Counted from the stretch's first letter, positions 49,001-56,009 are shown. The stretch: DNA of 64,000 nt from Parabacteroides sp. TM07-1AC (GCF_003480915.1 NZ_QUKD01000006.1:62001-126000); one strand, 5' to 3'. The notes: generated from the letters alone by a model not told the origin. Made by a program: numbers and translations.

Positions 49001-49197
49001 TGGTAGCTGCCTGGAGTACGGATTTCCCTGAAAATCGTGTAGCACAATGGTGTACGGCTATTTATCGGGGAGACAAAGAAAAGGCTGCGGGAATGCTTCA
49101 GTCGCGAAATGACCAAACGGATACGACGCCCTGGGAGGCATCTTTCCGTGATTCTAATTTTGGTCTGATCGTTCGTCTGTTTTCAACTGTACAATAA
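46036..49197 (+). CDS. DUF5107 and TPR-repeat protein, secreted
   Basis: A 1053-residue protein with signal peptide (MKKMLILLCATSLLQPLFAQ). Residues about 40-380 form a beta-rich domain like DUF5107, of the galactose-mutarotase-like type (FPEIGGKIWGAVDKTTGKEFIYNN, GPWTSGGIEFNFGIIGHAPT, YYQWMNAGYPAAGNAEFCYPG). From about 460 onward come TPR repeats, for example AEKFLQASLEKDPYFVPALTDLASLYYRQGRYDEALARCKTAL. The function of this fusion is unknown to me. The mutarotase-like fold suggests sugar binding, and the TPR arm suggests a scaffold. It lies between two putative glycan-active genes in region D. Confidence 0.75.
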   Translation: MKKMLILLCATSLLQPLFAQQATVTETVETVKTYPFSDPDPVADPSDLFYPYFRFDGFSAKGTDKQWKVVSLENDYIKLALFPEIGGKIWGAVDKTTGKEFIYNNHVVKFRDIAMRGPWTSGGIEFNFGIIGHAPTSSTPVDYVTRQKPDGSVSCYVSSYELVTRTLWTVEVNLPKDKAYFTTTTTWHNSSSIDQPYYQWMNAGYPAAGNAEFCYPGTNYIGHGGELHSFPLDEQGRDISWYEKNDFGNSKSYHIVGKYNDFYGAYWHDNDFGSIHHADYDEKLGMKIFLWGLSREGGIWEDLLTDTDGQYIELQSGRMYNQPASNSSLTPYKHTAFGPQATDQWTEYWFPVKGIKGVSKASRIGALNVLREDGFLKLYFSPLQKLSTSIKLYEGEKEVNSIPLNCGVLETWKDSIPLNKAVAAGRLKVVVGEDLLVYSEVPSDNITNRPKQLPADFDWNSVYGLYTQGEQWMNQKVLDKAEKFLQASLEKDPYFVPALTDLASLYYRQGRYDEALARCKTALSINTYDGDVNYLYGLCNMALGNHTDAKDGFSVASYSPGVRSAAYEKLAEMFLLDKNWTKAEHYALKSKEFNQMNLSADHVLMVVYRKTNQPEKAKALIDPLLEDLPLYHAARFEQLYQGEGSGHPIDDLQSLIRNELPFETYMELAEWYESVGCTEEALSLLSCAGSYPIALYKQAYLLHQAGNDDESRGMLQRAGALSPAMVFPFRPSSLKALEWAKTVQPDWKIDYYEALIRWANQDKAKALELLENCGEADYSPFYLSRASLKEGESRLADLLKAEQIEMSWRTGFALINHYVANNQWQKAVETGKKYTKKYPSNYYIGLKYAKALCETGQYQPCISLLSRMQVLPNEGSYAGRAVYREANLYRAMEQLSHKNYKQVMKSVEASKEWPENLGVGKPYDDMIDSRLEDYLEAKAAAGQGDSRKASALLSAVAGYKTSRSHFGSGNLLSALALRESGKVQEADRMVAAWSTDFPENRVAQWCTAIYRGDKEKAAGMLQSRNDQTDTTPWEASFRDSNFGLIVRLFSTVQ

Positions 49198-49202
49198 TCT
49201 TT

Positions 49203-49309
49203 ATACGATGGCCGTATGTTCTCGTATACGACCATCGTATGCTCCCGTATATGGCCGTCGTATGTGGAGGGATACGGTCATCGTATACGAGCGCATACGG
49301 TAATCATAT
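49203..49309. repeat. Five-copy 23-bp tandem array, core ATACGRYCATCGTAT
   Basis: Fifteen-base cores start at 49203, 49226, 49249, 49272 and 49295, exactly 23 bp apart, with 8-bp spacers. Copies two and four read ATACGACCATCGTAT and ATACGGTCATCGTAT; copy one is the reverse complement form, copies three and five carry further mismatches. Arms CTCGTATACGA (49221) and TCGTATACGAG (49281) can also fold as one large hairpin. The array ends 25 nt before the esterase start codon. Confidence 0.8.
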
Positions 49310-49333
49310 AAAAAGACTAAACTGAATAATATC

Positions 49334-50563
49334 ATGTACAAAATAATTACTACTTTATTTACTCTGCTGCTGGTTTTGCCGGTAGTGGGACAAACTTCCA
49401 ATCCGGATGCTCTTTCAGGAATAACTACCGGTCGTAAGGACGGACGTTTCCTGAGTTCCAGAGGTTCTGTTCAATATATGTTGAAGCAAATGAAACCGGC
49501 TTATGCCTTTGATCCGTCCTTTACACCTGCTGAGTTTAAGGAATGGCAATCCGGTCTGTGTACAGCAATGAAAGAGTTGATGCATTTTCCGGAACAGTCG
49601 GATGTACCGGCTCCGGTTTGCATCAAAACGGTTCAGCGGGATGGCTATCGGGTTGAGAAATGGGAGTCCTATCCGTTGCCGGGCAGTGTCGTTCCTTATC
49701 TTGTCTTGATTCCGGATGGTGTCGATGCCGGTCATAAAGCTCCGGCTGTGCTTTGCATACCCGGATTTGGAGGTAGCAAAGAAGGGCTGGCGGGTGAAAC
49801 CGAAGGGGATTATGAATTGACTTCACTCCCTGTCGAGCCCGTAAAGAAGGGGGCAATGGCTTTACATTATGTGAAGAAAGGATTGGTGGCTGTTGCAGTG
49901 GATAATACCTCCTGCGCCGAGCTTTCAGACAACGGCTATTTTGATTATTTGAATACATCCCGTATTTTACTGGAAATGGGATGGAGTTATCTGGGACTTA
50001 CCGCTTATCAGGATTGGAATGTCCTGAACTGGATGAAAGAACAGGATTTTGTGAATAAAGAGCGGATCATCGTCAGCGGTTTCTCTTTGGGGACCGAACC
50101 GTTAATGGTATTGGGTGCTTTGGATCCGTCCATCTATGCATTTGTTTATAATGATTTCCTGTGTCGTACGCTCGAAAGGATTTTGGTTATGACGAAACCG
50201 GATCCGAAAGGGTCACGTCCTTTCCCGAATTCTATTGAGCATTTGATACCTGGCTTTCTGACGCAATTTGACTTCCCCGATCTGGTTGCGGCTTTGGCTC
50301 CCCGTCCGGTTATTTGTACGGAAGGTGGCCTCGACCGCGATTTCGACCTGATCGGTAAAGCCTATCGGATAGCAGGTAAACCGGATAACTTCACGTTCTA
50401 TCATTATAAGAAGTTTGCCGATCCGAAAGACCGGAAGCAAATAGAAGAAGTTCCGGAGGGTATCGATCGGGATACCTATTTCGATCTGGTCAATGTCGAT
50501 CCGAAGAATCATTATTTTAAAGAAGAATGGGTGTTACCGTGGATCGATAAGGTGCTGAAATAG
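49334..50563 (+). CDS. Alpha/beta hydrolase (carbohydrate esterase-like), secreted
   Basis: A 409-residue protein with signal peptide (MYKIITTLFTLLLVLPVVG). The alpha/beta-hydrolase core shows PAVLCIPGFGGSKEG (oxyanion region), the nucleophile elbow SGFSLGTEP with Ser251, LAALAPRPVICTEGGLDRDFDL for the acid residue and KNHYFKEEWVLPW for the catalytic His. This is the layout of abhydrolase_7/acetyl-xylan-esterase-like proteins of Bacteroidetes, which remove acyl groups from glycans. The real ester is unknown. It is encoded in region D just after the tandem repeat array. Confidence 0.8.
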   Translation: MYKIITTLFTLLLVLPVVGQTSNPDALSGITTGRKDGRFLSSRGSVQYMLKQMKPAYAFDPSFTPAEFKEWQSGLCTAMKELMHFPEQSDVPAPVCIKTVQRDGYRVEKWESYPLPGSVVPYLVLIPDGVDAGHKAPAVLCIPGFGGSKEGLAGETEGDYELTSLPVEPVKKGAMALHYVKKGLVAVAVDNTSCAELSDNGYFDYLNTSRILLEMGWSYLGLTAYQDWNVLNWMKEQDFVNKERIIVSGFSLGTEPLMVLGALDPSIYAFVYNDFLCRTLERILVMTKPDPKGSRPFPNSIEHLIPGFLTQFDFPDLVAALAPRPVICTEGGLDRDFDLIGKAYRIAGKPDNFTFYHYKKFADPKDRKQIEEVPEGIDRDTYFDLVNVDPKNHYFKEEWVLPWIDKVLK

Positions 50564-50614
50564 ATTCTTTTCTTATATTTGTACCATCTAAATTAATTAT
50601 CAATTCTGAATAAC

Positions 50615-51499
50615 ATGGAAAACATCTCAAGAAGAACAGCCATTAAGACCGCGTTGGTAGGTGGTGCTGCATTAGCCGTATCCGGACTGGATGCCGCCAA
50701 TCCTGCGAAAAAGAAAAAAGTAGAAACAAAGGAACCGTTGAAAGGTAATATCCGCCATTCCGTTAGTAAATGGTGCTTCGGCAGCTATCCGTTGGATGAG
50801 TTTTGCGGAATATGCAAGAATATAGGGATTGAATCGATCGAGCTACTTGATCCGAAGGACTGGCCGGTCGTACAAAAACACGGGTTGACTGTGGCTATGT
50901 GCCAGGGGGCCGGACTGGGTATCGACCGCGGGTTCAATGATCCTAAGTTGCATGATGAACTGGTAGCCAGCTACGAACAGGTTATTCCTATGGTCGCTGA
51001 GGCGGGATTGACTAATCTGATCTGTTTCTCCGGCAAACGGAACGGACTGACAGATCTTCAGGGATGGGAAAACTGTGAGAAAGGATTGAAACGCCTGATG
51101 CCGTTGGCAGAGAAACATAATGTCGTCCTGACAATGGAGCTGCTGAATAGCGTAGGACATAAGGACTATCAGTGCGATCATACTATTTGGGGGGTGGAAC
51201 TGTGCCGCCGTATCGGTTCTCCTAACTTTAAGCTTCTGTATGATATCTATCATATGCAGATTATGGAAGGCAATATCATTGAAAATATTCAGAAGTACCA
51301 CGAATATTTCTCCCATATCCATACCGGAGGAAACCCCGGACGTGCAGAGATCGATGAAACACAGGAACTTTATTATCCGGCTATCATGAAGGCGATAGTG
51401 GAAACCGGCTATAAAGGATTTGTCGGTCAGGAATTTGTGCCTCGCCAGGAGGATAAGATTGCTTCTCTTGAAAAATGTATTCGTATCTGTGATGTATAG
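50615..51499 (+). CDS. Hydroxypyruvate isomerase-like TIM barrel with Tat signal
   Basis: A 294-residue protein. The N-terminus (MENISRRTAIKTALVGGAALAV) is a twin-arginine signal (SRRTAIK) suggesting export folded, with cofactor or metal bound. The body is an AP-endonuclease-2/xylose-isomerase-like barrel: IGIESIELLDPKDWPVVQKHG, VVLTMELLNS (Glu175 metal ligand candidate), KLLYDIYHMQIMEGN (Asp210), FSHIHTGGNPGR and GYKGFVGQEFVP. This matches the hydroxypyruvate isomerase (Hyi) group. The barrel is also used by many sugar epimerases and 3-keto-sugar enzymes, so the true substrate is more likely a sugar derivative from this locus than hydroxypyruvate. Confidence 0.8.
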   Translation: MENISRRTAIKTALVGGAALAVSGLDAANPAKKKKVETKEPLKGNIRHSVSKWCFGSYPLDEFCGICKNIGIESIELLDPKDWPVVQKHGLTVAMCQGAGLGIDRGFNDPKLHDELVASYEQVIPMVAEAGLTNLICFSGKRNGLTDLQGWENCEKGLKRLMPLAEKHNVVLTMELLNSVGHKDYQCDHTIWGVELCRRIGSPNFKLLYDIYHMQIMEGNIIENIQKYHEYFSHIHTGGNPGRAEIDETQELYYPAIMKAIVETGYKGFVGQEFVPRQEDKIASLEKCIRICDV

Positions 51500-51503
51500 C
51501 CGT

Positions 51504-52646
51504 ATGAAGAAAGTTCGGTTCATACAGATATGTGCATTGTTGTTTGCTTTTACTTTTGTGAGTTGTAAAAGTAAAACAGGTACGGAGCAGTCAGGAGGAG
51601 TTTTTACTCCGGGAGAACTATGGCAGGATAATCAAGGTGTGCATATTAACGCCCATGGAGGAGGTATCCTTCATGCCGGAGATACTTATTACTGGTTTGG
51701 CGAACATAAGACGGAAGGAACCGCCGGTAATAATGCCCTGGTCGGTGTTCATTGTTATTCTTCCAAAGACCTGTATAACTGGAAAGACGAAGGTGTTGCT
51801 TTATCTGTTGTGAAAGACGATCCTTCGCATAGCATTGCAGAGGGGTGTATCCTGGAACGTCCGAAAGTGATCTATAACAAGAAGAATAACAATTATGTAA
51901 TGTGGTTTCACCTGGAACCGAAAGGAGCGGGGTACTCCGGTGCACTTAGCGGTATTGCTGTAAGTGATAAGGTGACAGGCCCTTATCAATTTCTTCGTGC
52001 CGTACGTCCTAATGCGGGTCATTGGCCGATCAATGTACAGGAGATTCATAAACAGGGCGTTCCTGAATCGGATAGAAGCCAGTTCACCGGTGGTAGTTTA
52101 CCTGCTCATCCGGACAGTCTGAATCTGCTCGGACGTGATATGGAAGGCGGACAGATGGCGCGTGATATGAATCTTTTTGTAGATGACGATGGTAAAGCGT
52201 ACCATATCTATTCTTCTGAAGAGAACAGTACTTTACATATTTCTCAGTTGACAGATGACTATACGAATTATTCCGGAACCTATGTCCGTTTCTTTCCGGG
52301 TCGTTTTATGGAAGCACCGGCTATGTTCAAACGTGACGGGAAATACTATCTGATCATGTCCGGTTGTACAGGATGGGCTCCGAATGCCGGACGCTCGGCT
52401 GTGGCATCGTCTATCTGGGGACCCTGGGAAGAACTGCAAAATCCGTTTGTGGGGGCTGATGCCGATCTCTCCTTCCATTCCCAAAGCACCTATGTTTTGC
52501 CGACTCCCGGTAAACCGGGACAATTCATTTATATGGGTGACCGCTGGACTCCCGACAATGCAATAGATGGTCGTTATATCTGGCTGCCTATCCGTTTCGA
52601 GGGCGATCAACCGATCATAGAATGGCATGATAAATGGAGTTACTGA
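51504..52646 (+). CDS. GH43 family lipoprotein, exo-beta-1,3-galactanase-like (subfamily 24/34 type)
   Basis: A 380-residue lipoprotein (MKKVRFIQICALLFAFTFVSC); ATG 51504 is 4 nt after the previous stop. Propeller motifs: QGVHINAHGGGILHAGDTYYWFGEHKT, GCILERPKVIYNKKNNNYVMWFH, ARDMNLFVDDDGKAYHIYSSEEN, EAPAMFKRDGKYYLIMSGCTGWAPNAGR and DGRYIWLPIRF. In the related exo-beta-1,3-galactanases the usual Asp base is absent; Glu118 (LERPK) and Glu270 (MEAPA) are the candidate catalytic residues here. An extra ~50-residue insert sits between them. A galactan or arabinogalactan side-chain role is inferred. It is the last gene of region D. Confidence 0.8.
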   Translation: MKKVRFIQICALLFAFTFVSCKSKTGTEQSGGVFTPGELWQDNQGVHINAHGGGILHAGDTYYWFGEHKTEGTAGNNALVGVHCYSSKDLYNWKDEGVALSVVKDDPSHSIAEGCILERPKVIYNKKNNNYVMWFHLEPKGAGYSGALSGIAVSDKVTGPYQFLRAVRPNAGHWPINVQEIHKQGVPESDRSQFTGGSLPAHPDSLNLLGRDMEGGQMARDMNLFVDDDGKAYHIYSSEENSTLHISQLTDDYTNYSGTYVRFFPGRFMEAPAMFKRDGKYYLIMSGCTGWAPNAGRSAVASSIWGPWEELQNPFVGADADLSFHSQSTYVLPTPGKPGQFIYMGDRWTPDNAIDGRYIWLPIRFEGDQPIIEWHDKWSY

Positions 52647-52731
52647 CCGGTTGGTCCATTGTAATAGAAATTTAACAATCCCTTTTTTATAAATTCATCG
52701 GATCATACCGATAAATTGATTTAATCTTCAT

Positions 52732-52775
52732 TAATTTTGCAGCTTCGTTTTGGTGAGGCTGCAAAATTTGTTTTT
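52732..52775 (+). promoter_or_regulatory. Overlapping terminator hairpin and candidate promoter before yitT-type gene
   Basis: ATTTTGCAGC (52734-52743) and GCTGCAAAAT (52758-52767) form a perfect 10-bp stem followed by TTGTTTTT, a good terminator for region D. The left arm overlaps TAATTTTG (52732-52739), a consensus TAnnTTTG -7 element for the next gene at 52819. If so, the same DNA ends one operon and starts the next. Confidence 0.55.
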
Positions 52776-52818
52776 AGGCATGGTGATCATTATAACGATA
52801 TTAAAATAAACATTTGAA

Positions 52819-53709
52819 ATGAAATCAACTTTATCGATTACCTCAAGGCAGTTAATGCTGAGAGAGCTGCACGATTATCTGATGATCGCTCTGGGCATGC
52901 TTTTTTATGCTATTGGGTGGACAGTTTTTCTTTTGCCCAACGACATTACTACCGGAGGGGTGCCGGGTATTGCTTCTATTGTGTATTGGGCTACCGGACT
53001 GAATGTCCAGTACACGTATTTTGCAATTAATGGCGGGTTATTGATCGCTTCCCTGATTGTCTTGGGTTGGAAATTCAGTGTAAAGACCATTTTTGCCGTA
53101 TTGGTCATGACGACTATTCTGCCGATCATCCAGAGTGCAACAGCTGGTTTGCATTTACTGGGTAATCAACCGTTCATGGCCTGTGTTATCGGTGCTTCCT
53201 TCTGTGGTAGCGGTATCGGCATTGCATTTTCTGCTAACGGTAGTTCCGGTGGTACGGATATTATTGCTGCCATTATCAACAAATACAGGGATATTACTCT
53301 GGGACGTGTCATTCTGATGACGGATATGATCATTATTTCTTCCAGTTATTTTGTCCTGCATGATTGGGAAAAGGTGGTTTATGGTTTTGCAACATTGTAT
53401 ATTTCCAGCTTTGTACTCGACCAGGTTGTGAACAGCGCCCGTCAATCCGTGCAATTTTTTATAATCTCCAAGAAACATGAAGAGATAGGACGTCGTATCA
53501 ATAAAGATCTTCATCGGGGTGTAACGGTTATAGACGGAACCGGCTTGTATACAGGGCTCGGAGTGAAGATGATGTTCGTATTGGCAAAAAAGCGGGAGTC
53601 GACTACTATTTTCCGTTTGATCAAAGATATAGATCCGGAAGCCTTTGTTTCACAGAGTGCCGTTATCGGTGTGTATGGAGAAGGGTTCGATCATATCAAA
53701 GTAAAATAA
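52819..53709 (+). CDS. YitT-family membrane protein (DUF161 + DUF2179)
   Basis: A 296-residue inner-membrane protein. Five or six membrane segments (IALGMLFYAIGWTVFLLP, ATGLNVQYTYFAINGGLLIASLIVLG and later helices) carry the family motifs NDITTGGVPGIASIVYW and SANGSSGGTDIIAAIINKY. The C-terminal soluble DUF2179 domain runs from about residue 220 (GVTVIDGTGLYTGLGVKMMFVLAKKRE). The molecular role of YitT proteins is not established. It has its own promoter and terminator, is not linked to glycan use by sequence, and is probably a housekeeping gene between two loci. Confidence 0.9.
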   Translation: MKSTLSITSRQLMLRELHDYLMIALGMLFYAIGWTVFLLPNDITTGGVPGIASIVYWATGLNVQYTYFAINGGLLIASLIVLGWKFSVKTIFAVLVMTTILPIIQSATAGLHLLGNQPFMACVIGASFCGSGIGIAFSANGSSGGTDIIAAIINKYRDITLGRVILMTDMIIISSSYFVLHDWEKVVYGFATLYISSFVLDQVVNSARQSVQFFIISKKHEEIGRRINKDLHRGVTVIDGTGLYTGLGVKMMFVLAKKRESTTIFRLIKDIDPEAFVSQSAVIGVYGEGFDHIKVK

Positions 53710-53729
53710 ATAACTCTTTATAATTACTT

Positions 53730-53772
53730 CTATTCAGGCACGGGATTTATATATTCCGTGCCTGAATAGTTT
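53730..53772 (+). terminator. Terminator after the YitT-family gene
   Basis: A perfect 14-bp stem CTATTCAGGCACGG / CCGTGCCTGAATAG with 12-nt loop, followed by only TTTG. It starts 20 nt after the stop codon. Confidence 0.75.
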
Positions 53773-53799
53773 GTAGAAAAGGCTTTTATACTTAGTTCT

Positions 53800-53891
53800 C
53801 CCCACTGCAATGGGGAAAAGAACCCACTATAATGGGGATAAACCCCCACTGGTATGGGGGAAATTCCCCGCTTAAGAAAATAAGTGGGGAA
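53800..53891. repeat. Four-unit 22-bp tandem array of CCCCACT...TGGGG dyads
   Basis: The base after the C run falls at 53804, 53826, 53848 and 53870, a strict 22-bp period. Each unit is a small hairpin: CCCCACTGCAATGGGG, CCCACTATAATGGG, CCCCCACTGGTATGGGGG, and a longer last one (TTCCCCGCTTA with TAAGTGGGGAA, one G-T pair). Loops of the first three are six bases beginning CT. Confidence 0.85.
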
Positions 53892-54106
53892 TTTTAATGA
53901 CAATTTAAGACGTACATTCTTCTTCCCGATTTAACCTATTGTAATATAAAATGAGCTATATTTGCATCCGTGAGGTTGTTAATTCTAGCAGGATTATTTC
54001 CGACCTTTTATTTTTAAAGAGGTAGATGCGTTAAGAGTGTAATACTATTTATGAGCTTATGAAATTATATGATCCGGATACTAATATTTACTTAATTTTG
54101 ATGTAA

Positions 54107-54136
54107 TATGAGTGTAATAATGCATTTTTATTTTTG
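54107..54136 (+). promoter_or_regulatory. Bacteroides-type promoter of the second ECF sigma gene
   Basis: TTTG (54107-54110), 18-bp spacer, TATTTTTG (54129-54136): both boxes match the -33/-7 consensus, 55 nt before the ATG at 54191. Confidence 0.65.
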
Positions 54137-54190
54137 CGCCCTAATTGTTGTTGAAAGACTGTTACAATAATTATATAAGTAGATATTTAT

Positions 54191-54739
54191 ATGCAAATAT
54201 CCGATGAAAAATTATGGGGATTATGTTTGACAGGGGATAGAGAGGCTTTTAGAGAAATCTATTGCCGCTTCTATTCTTTATTGTATAATTATGGCTCCAA
54301 ATTGGTCTCGGATAAGGATTTAGTAAAGGATTGCATCCAGGATATTTTCATAAAGCTAATTCAGAACTACCAGTCTCTTTCTGCTACCCCGAACGTGAAA
54401 GGGTACTTGATCAAAGCCTTACGTAATAAATTATATGATACACTCGAAAAAGAGAAAGCCACCGACGATATCTCCCTGTATGAAGAAGTGTTCGTGACCG
54501 ATGAACTGATGCCGTTGCTTTCTTTTGATGAATCGGAAGCTGATAATCAAGCAAAACTTCTGATGCAGGCCTTTTCACAATTATCTTCCCATCAACAAGA
54601 GGTTATTTACTTATATTATGTGAATGAGTTAAAGCATGATGAAATAGCCGAGATTATGGGAATAAATTATCAATCTAGTAAAAATCTGCTATTCAGGTCA
54701 TTATCTAGTCTTCGGAAATTATATCAAAAAAATAATTGA
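54191..54739 (+). CDS. ECF RNA polymerase sigma factor (SusC/FecR-linked type)
   Basis: A 182-residue ECF sigma factor. Region 2: FREIYCRFYSLLYNYGSKLVSDKDLVKDCIQDIFIKLIQNY. Region 4: FSQLSSHQQEVIYLYYVNELKHDEIAEIMGINYQSSKNLLFRSLSSLRKLY. The first Met is at 54191. FecR, an STN-bearing SusC and SusD follow, so it should drive transcription of the region F transporter when substrate is sensed. It is not a close copy of the sigma factor at 15332. Confidence 0.93.
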   Translation: MQISDEKLWGLCLTGDREAFREIYCRFYSLLYNYGSKLVSDKDLVKDCIQDIFIKLIQNYQSLSATPNVKGYLIKALRNKLYDTLEKEKATDDISLYEEVFVTDELMPLLSFDESEADNQAKLLMQAFSQLSSHQQEVIYLYYVNELKHDEIAEIMGINYQSSKNLLFRSLSSLRKLYQKNN

Positions 54740-54756
54740 TTTTATTCAAAAAAAGT

Positions 54757-54805
54757 GAGTACCAAATGAACTCTTTCCCGTAATAGGAGTAAAAAGAGGT
54801 TACTC
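54757..54805 (+). promoter_or_regulatory. Imperfect hairpin ending at the FecR start codon
   Basis: GAGTA (54757-54761) can pair with TACTC (54801-54805) and CTCTTT (54771-54776) with AAAGAG (54793-54798). The outer stem ends directly before the GTG start at 54806. It could limit translation of the anti-sigma factor. Confidence 0.35.
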
Positions 54806-55888
54806 GTGAATAGAAAACAAAAAATATCAGATAAGAAATCGTTCGAACAGGCCGGTAAGGACTTGCTCCGGAAAATACATGAAGCAGAGCCCGATCGTCG
54901 GCAGGAAGCATTGGCGTCCTGGCAGGAGATAGAGGCTGGCTTGAGTCGGCCACATACTTCATTCCGGTTGCGCTCCCGCTTTATATGGTCTGTTGCTGCC
55001 TCAATAGCCGTACTTCTTTCTGTCGGTCTTTATTTTTGGACAGACGGAAAAAAAGATTCTTCCATGTCGCTAGCTTTGCTTGAAAATAACACATCTTCCT
55101 TGTCCGGTAATGAAATTGTTCTGATTGAAAGTAAAGAGAAGTTGCAGCTGAAAGACGAATCGTCTATTACATACGATGCAGAAGGAAAGTCGAACGTGGA
55201 AGAACACGTTGTAAAGAAAGAAACGGCGGAAGATAGAAAAGAGAAAAAAGAAGAAATAAACCAGATTATTGTACCAAAAGGCAGAAGGGCGGACATTACT
55301 TTTTCGGATGGAACGCGGATGTATGTAAATGCCGGTACACGTGTTTTCTATCCTGCTGTATTCAAAAAAGATAAAAGGGAGATTGTCGTCGAAGGCGAGG
55401 TTTATTTGGATGTGGCGAAAGACCCTTCGCGCCCATTTATTGTCAAAGCGAACGGTTTCGATGTCAAAGTGCTTGGTACACAGTTTAATGTTTGTGCTTA
55501 TAAGGAAGATGCGTCGGCTTCCGTAGTCTTGGTCGATGGACGGGTAGAAGTTAGCTCCGGTAAGAATACTAAATCTATACTCTCTCCTAATCAAATGATT
55601 GAAATAAATGATAAAGGGACGGATGTAAAGGAGGTAGATGTTTTTGAATATATCTGTTGGAAGGATAACATGATGATGTTAAGTGACCGGAAAGTAGGAG
55701 AGACGCTGGACCGGTTGTCTCGTTATTACGGACGTAAGATTTGGTATAATGAAGAGATTGGGAATATCCCCATTTCCGGGAAGCTGGACTTGCGAGAAAA
55801 TATGGAGGATGTGATCAGTATCCTCTGCCAGTCCCTATTCCTTCAGTATAAAACAGATGCGAATAATAATATAATAATATCAAAATAG
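54806..55888 (+). CDS. FecR-type anti-sigma factor
   Basis: A 360-residue inner-membrane protein, starting with GTG at 54806. Residues 1-57 are the cytoplasmic sigma-binding part, about 59-78 a membrane helix (FIWSVAASIAVLLSVGLYFW). A Lys/Glu-rich stretch of about 100 residues then precedes the periplasmic FecR domain (IIVPKGRRADITFSDGTRMYVNAGTRVFYP, VEGEVYLDVAKDPSRPFIVK, VKVLGTQFNVCAYK). A DUF4974-like end follows (GETLDRLSRYYGRKIWYNEE). It relays the STN signal from the downstream SusC to the sigma factor. Confidence 0.93.
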   Translation: MNRKQKISDKKSFEQAGKDLLRKIHEAEPDRRQEALASWQEIEAGLSRPHTSFRLRSRFIWSVAASIAVLLSVGLYFWTDGKKDSSMSLALLENNTSSLSGNEIVLIESKEKLQLKDESSITYDAEGKSNVEEHVVKKETAEDRKEKKEEINQIIVPKGRRADITFSDGTRMYVNAGTRVFYPAVFKKDKREIVVEGEVYLDVAKDPSRPFIVKANGFDVKVLGTQFNVCAYKEDASASVVLVDGRVEVSSGKNTKSILSPNQMIEINDKGTDVKEVDVFEYICWKDNMMMLSDRKVGETLDRLSRYYGRKIWYNEEIGNIPISGKLDLRENMEDVISILCQSLFLQYKTDANNNIIISK

Positions 55889-55919
55889 AATGCCTATGGG
55901 GAAGACATTTAATTAAAAA

Positions 55920-55953
55920 AGAACCGAACGATACGGCCATATCACTCGGTTCT
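55920..55953 (+). terminator. Hairpin between FecR and susC
   Basis: AGAACCGA (55920-55927) and TCGGTTCT (55946-55953) form a perfect 8-bp stem with an 18-nt loop. No strong T tract follows (AAAGTCTCTTGTTT), so it is a weak terminator or a leader element. It mirrors the hairpin at 16956 in region C. Confidence 0.55.
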
Positions 55954-56009
55954 AAAGTCTCTTGTTTAATCTATTAATTTATGTATCAAAGAAAAAACAT
56001 TACAAATGT

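Larger units (their letters stand above)
53710..54190. other. Non-coding region with terminator, tandem array and sigma-gene promoter
   Basis: About 480 bases without a gene. It contains a 14-bp hairpin after yitT (53730-53769), a four-unit 22-bp tandem array of CCCCA dyads (53800-53891) and a well-formed Bacteroides promoter (54107-54136). Between 53900 and 54100 I see nothing beyond AT-rich sequence. Confidence 0.7.

Noticed and set aside
49203..49309. CRISPR array
   Set aside because: Regular 23-bp period, but the 'spacers' are only 8 bp and no cas genes are nearby; it is a tandem dyad array.
53800..53891. CRISPR array or G-quadruplex tract
   Set aside because: Units of 22 bp with hexaloops are hairpins; spacers are too short for CRISPR, and G runs are paired with C runs of the same strand.
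54000..54060. tRNA-like or small RNA gene before the sigma factor
   Set aside because: No cloverleaf or conserved stem found; only AT-rich promoter sequence.
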